DNA of 64,000 bases from assembly GCA_023393115.1 (NCBI GenBank), contig JAEWMS010000030.1, forward strand, positions 68,990 to 132,989, in the 5' to 3' direction. Numbering within the stretch: position 1 is the stretch's first letter; each line of letters opens with the position of its first letter. Origin of the DNA: Bacillota bacterium (GTDB lineage Bacteria > Bacillota > Clostridia > Acetivibrionales > DSM-1351). The notes beneath the pieces were generated by a model. That model made no database searches, was not told the origin of the DNA, and saw only the letters and a list, made by a program, of their open reading frames with translations. Below, piece after piece: positions 62,573 through 64,000 of the stretch. Both the position numbers and the translations under genes were made by a program.

Positions 62573-63553
62573 TTAGTATAGACTCTCGCCGGTTAATTTC
62601 TTTGAAACAAAATTGGCACCGGATAGAAGAATAACTGCCACAACTGATCTGAACAAGCCTACCGCAGTAGCATAGGAATACCTCGATAACACTATTCCCA
62701 TTTTATAGGTATAGGTGTCCACAATCTCGACAGCATCCTGAATCATTGAATTTGAAAGGAGATACATCTGTTCGAATAGTCCAAAATTCGCGCTTATAAG
62801 TCCCCCTATGTTGAATATTAACAAAATAACTATAGTAGGCTTTATGGATGGTAAAGTAATATATCGGATTTTTGCAAGTCTACCTGCTCCATCTACAGTA
62901 GCCGCTTCATACATAGTTGGATCAATGTTGGTTATTGCTGCTATATAAATGATAGAGTTCCAGCCAAAGGATTTCCATACTTGCAATAATACTACCAATG
63001 CGGGCATATATTCAGGTGTTGCCAGAAATGGTATTGCTTCATCAACAAGACCGACCTTCATCAAAATACCGTTTATCAAACCATTATCAACAGCAAACAT
63101 AATATATACGAATCCCACTACAAAAACCCAGGAAATAAAGTGAGGAAGGTAACTCACTGTTTGAACAAACTTCTTAAATTTTGTGTGAACCAATTCATTA
63201 AGAAGTATTGCAAAAATTATCGGAAATGGGAATCCAAAAACTAGATTTAGAAGACTGTATTTAATTGTGTTCCAAAGAGAATAAAGAAAGTACTTATCTG
63301 TAAATGCTTCAATAAAATGATCAAAACCCACCCAAGGACTTTTCAGAAAGCCCTCAAGAGGACCTAGAAAAGGATTATATTCCTTAAATGATATTACAAG
63401 ACCCAGCATAGGAATATAATTGAATATAAGCATCCACAGCACTACAGGGAGCACCAGAATCATTAAATATCTTTGTTCATAGAAAACCCTCAGGAATGCT
63501 TTCTTTCTTTTGCCAGGTAGTTCATTGTTGGTAACGACGATTTCTTGCTTCAT
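62573..63553 (-). CDS. Carbohydrate ABC transporter permease (LplB type), importer C
   Basis: A 326-residue permease with the LplB-type first helix LWMLIFNYIPMLGLVISFKE and the EAA loop EAATVDGAGRLAKIRYITLP. It is the first transporter gene after a sensor kinase on the same strand (152-base gap). That gap contains a CACACCT/AGGTGTG inverted repeat (63630-63667) which could be an operator or a weak hairpin. Confidence 0.92.
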   Translation of the reverse strand: MKQEIVVTNNELPGKRKKAFLRVFYEQRYLMILVLPVVLWMLIFNYIPMLGLVISFKEYNPFLGPLEGFLKSPWVGFDHFIEAFTDKYFLYSLWNTIKYSLLNLVFGFPFPIIFAILLNELVHTKFKKFVQTVSYLPHFISWVFVVGFVYIMFAVDNGLINGILMKVGLVDEAIPFLATPEYMPALVVLLQVWKSFGWNSIIYIAAITNIDPTMYEAATVDGAGRLAKIRYITLPSIKPTIVILLIFNIGGLISANFGLFEQMYLLSNSMIQDAVEIVDTYTYKMGIVLSRYSYATAVGLFRSVVAVILLSGANFVSKKLTGESLY

Positions 63554-63705
63554 TGTAACACACCTTTCCGAAAGCTTGACATAAGAATGAATAAATGTAT
63601 TGGTTTACATATATAACAGGTACAGAATACACACCTTTTATTTGTTTACAAGTTTATTATAGGTGTGATCTGCTGCCTGTTCAATTTTCTAAACCAATTC
63701 CTATA

Positions 63706-64000
63706 TCAAAAATTCGGAAACATCGGTGATTTTGGTATTACAATTCTAACTGCACAGCCAATACCGGGACGGCTTGCAATTACTATATCAGTTTTTTCCC
63801 CATATACTGATTTTAATCGTTCCATTATATTGTGAATGGCGTAGCCACTTTCTCTGTTCTTGACTATCTGTCCATTTTTGATGCTCTCCAATGTACTTCT
63901 GCTCATGCCTATTCCATCATCTATAATTGTAAAATACAGATTTTCTTCGTCCTGACGAAGCTTGACAATCATTGTTCCTCGACATTCCTTAGGGAGAATT
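63706..64000 (-). CDS. YesM-type sensor histidine kinase, C-terminal fragment cut by window edge
   Basis: The last 97 residues of a histidine kinase. It shows the ATPase-domain boxes IIDDGIGMS and GYAIHNIMERLKSVYG, as in YesM-type kinases that control LplB/LplC importers. The frame stays open to the right edge, so the sensor, helices and phosphorylated histidine lie outside. It presumably controls importer C. Confidence 0.85.
   Translation of the reverse strand, partial: ILPKECRGTMIVKLRQDEENLYFTIIDDGIGMSRSTLESIKNGQIVKNRESGYAIHNIMERLKSVYGEKTDIVIASRPGIGCAVRIVIPKSPMFPNF

Noticed and set aside
1..64000. CRISPR arrays, tRNA or rRNA genes, insertion sequences or prophage genes
   Set aside because: No regularly spaced direct repeats, clover-leaf sequences, rRNA blocks, transposase motifs or phage proteins were seen on either strand.

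Overview
The window reads as a low-GC, endospore-forming, plant-polysaccharide-degrading Clostridia-type Firmicute, probably close to the cellulolytic Ruminiclostridium group; this is inferred from gene content, not from a marker gene. A spore-germinant receptor operon indicates a spore former. Three LplB/YtcP-type sugar ABC importers, two YesM/YesN-type two-component parts, three AraC-type regulators (one of them the YesN response regulator) and many glycoside hydrolases without signal peptides indicate that oligosaccharides are taken up and finished inside the cell. No rRNA, tRNA, CRISPR array, transposase or phage gene was seen.

Layout. 1-2.0 kb: a truncated MFS transporter and a diguanylate cyclase. 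2.2-8.5 kb: an arabinose/xylose block, with araD and araR on the minus strand, divergent araA, then a GH3 beta-xylosidase; araR and araA share a promoter region with two AraR-type operators. 8.6-9.5 kb: an AraC regulator. 9.5-13.8 kb: a gerA-B-C spore germination operon ending in a 55-residue two-helix protein. 14.0-15.6 kb: an isolated BtrH-like cysteine-hydrolase-fold protein. 15.7-29.5 kb: an arabinoxylan operon group consisting of a YesM/YesN two-component system, two duplicated solute-binding lipoproteins, two permeases, GH43, GH51, and a GH43 carrying a large internal deletion. 29.7-36.7 kb: two esterases, a GH95, a 104-residue orphan and a CcdA-type redox lipoprotein. 36.9-46.6 kb: a second ABC importer, a GH2 beta-galactosidase, an AraC regulator and a GH43 with a C-terminal beta-sandwich. 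46.7-64 kb: an MFS transporter, a sugar or polyol catabolic operon, a LacI regulator, two GH95 enzymes, a third ABC importer and the 3' end of a sensor kinase.

The most unusual part is 48.1-54.8 kb. One operon encodes an FGGY kinase, a GatD-like polyol dehydrogenase, a GatZ/KbaZ-like protein without its usual GatY/KbaY partner, an aldo/keto reductase and an FucU-type mutarotase, next to GH95 fucosidase/galactosidase-family genes. No fucI, fucA or galactose Leloir gene is present in the window. This set could form a reductive (aldose to polyol to ketose) route for L-fucose or galactose; that reading is inference. The LacI regulator of the operon has an intact helix-turn-helix, but the frame upstream offers no ATG, GTG or TTG, only an ATT behind a good Shine-Dalgarno sequence.

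Regulatory sites that could be read directly include the AraR operators, matching AAACGTTT palindromes at the LacI gene and its operon, a pair of 33-bp direct repeats abutting the promoter of one solute-binding protein gene, and about a dozen terminator hairpins. No ABC ATPase, ribulokinase (araB) or xylose isomerase is in the window, so these functions must come from elsewhere in the genome.
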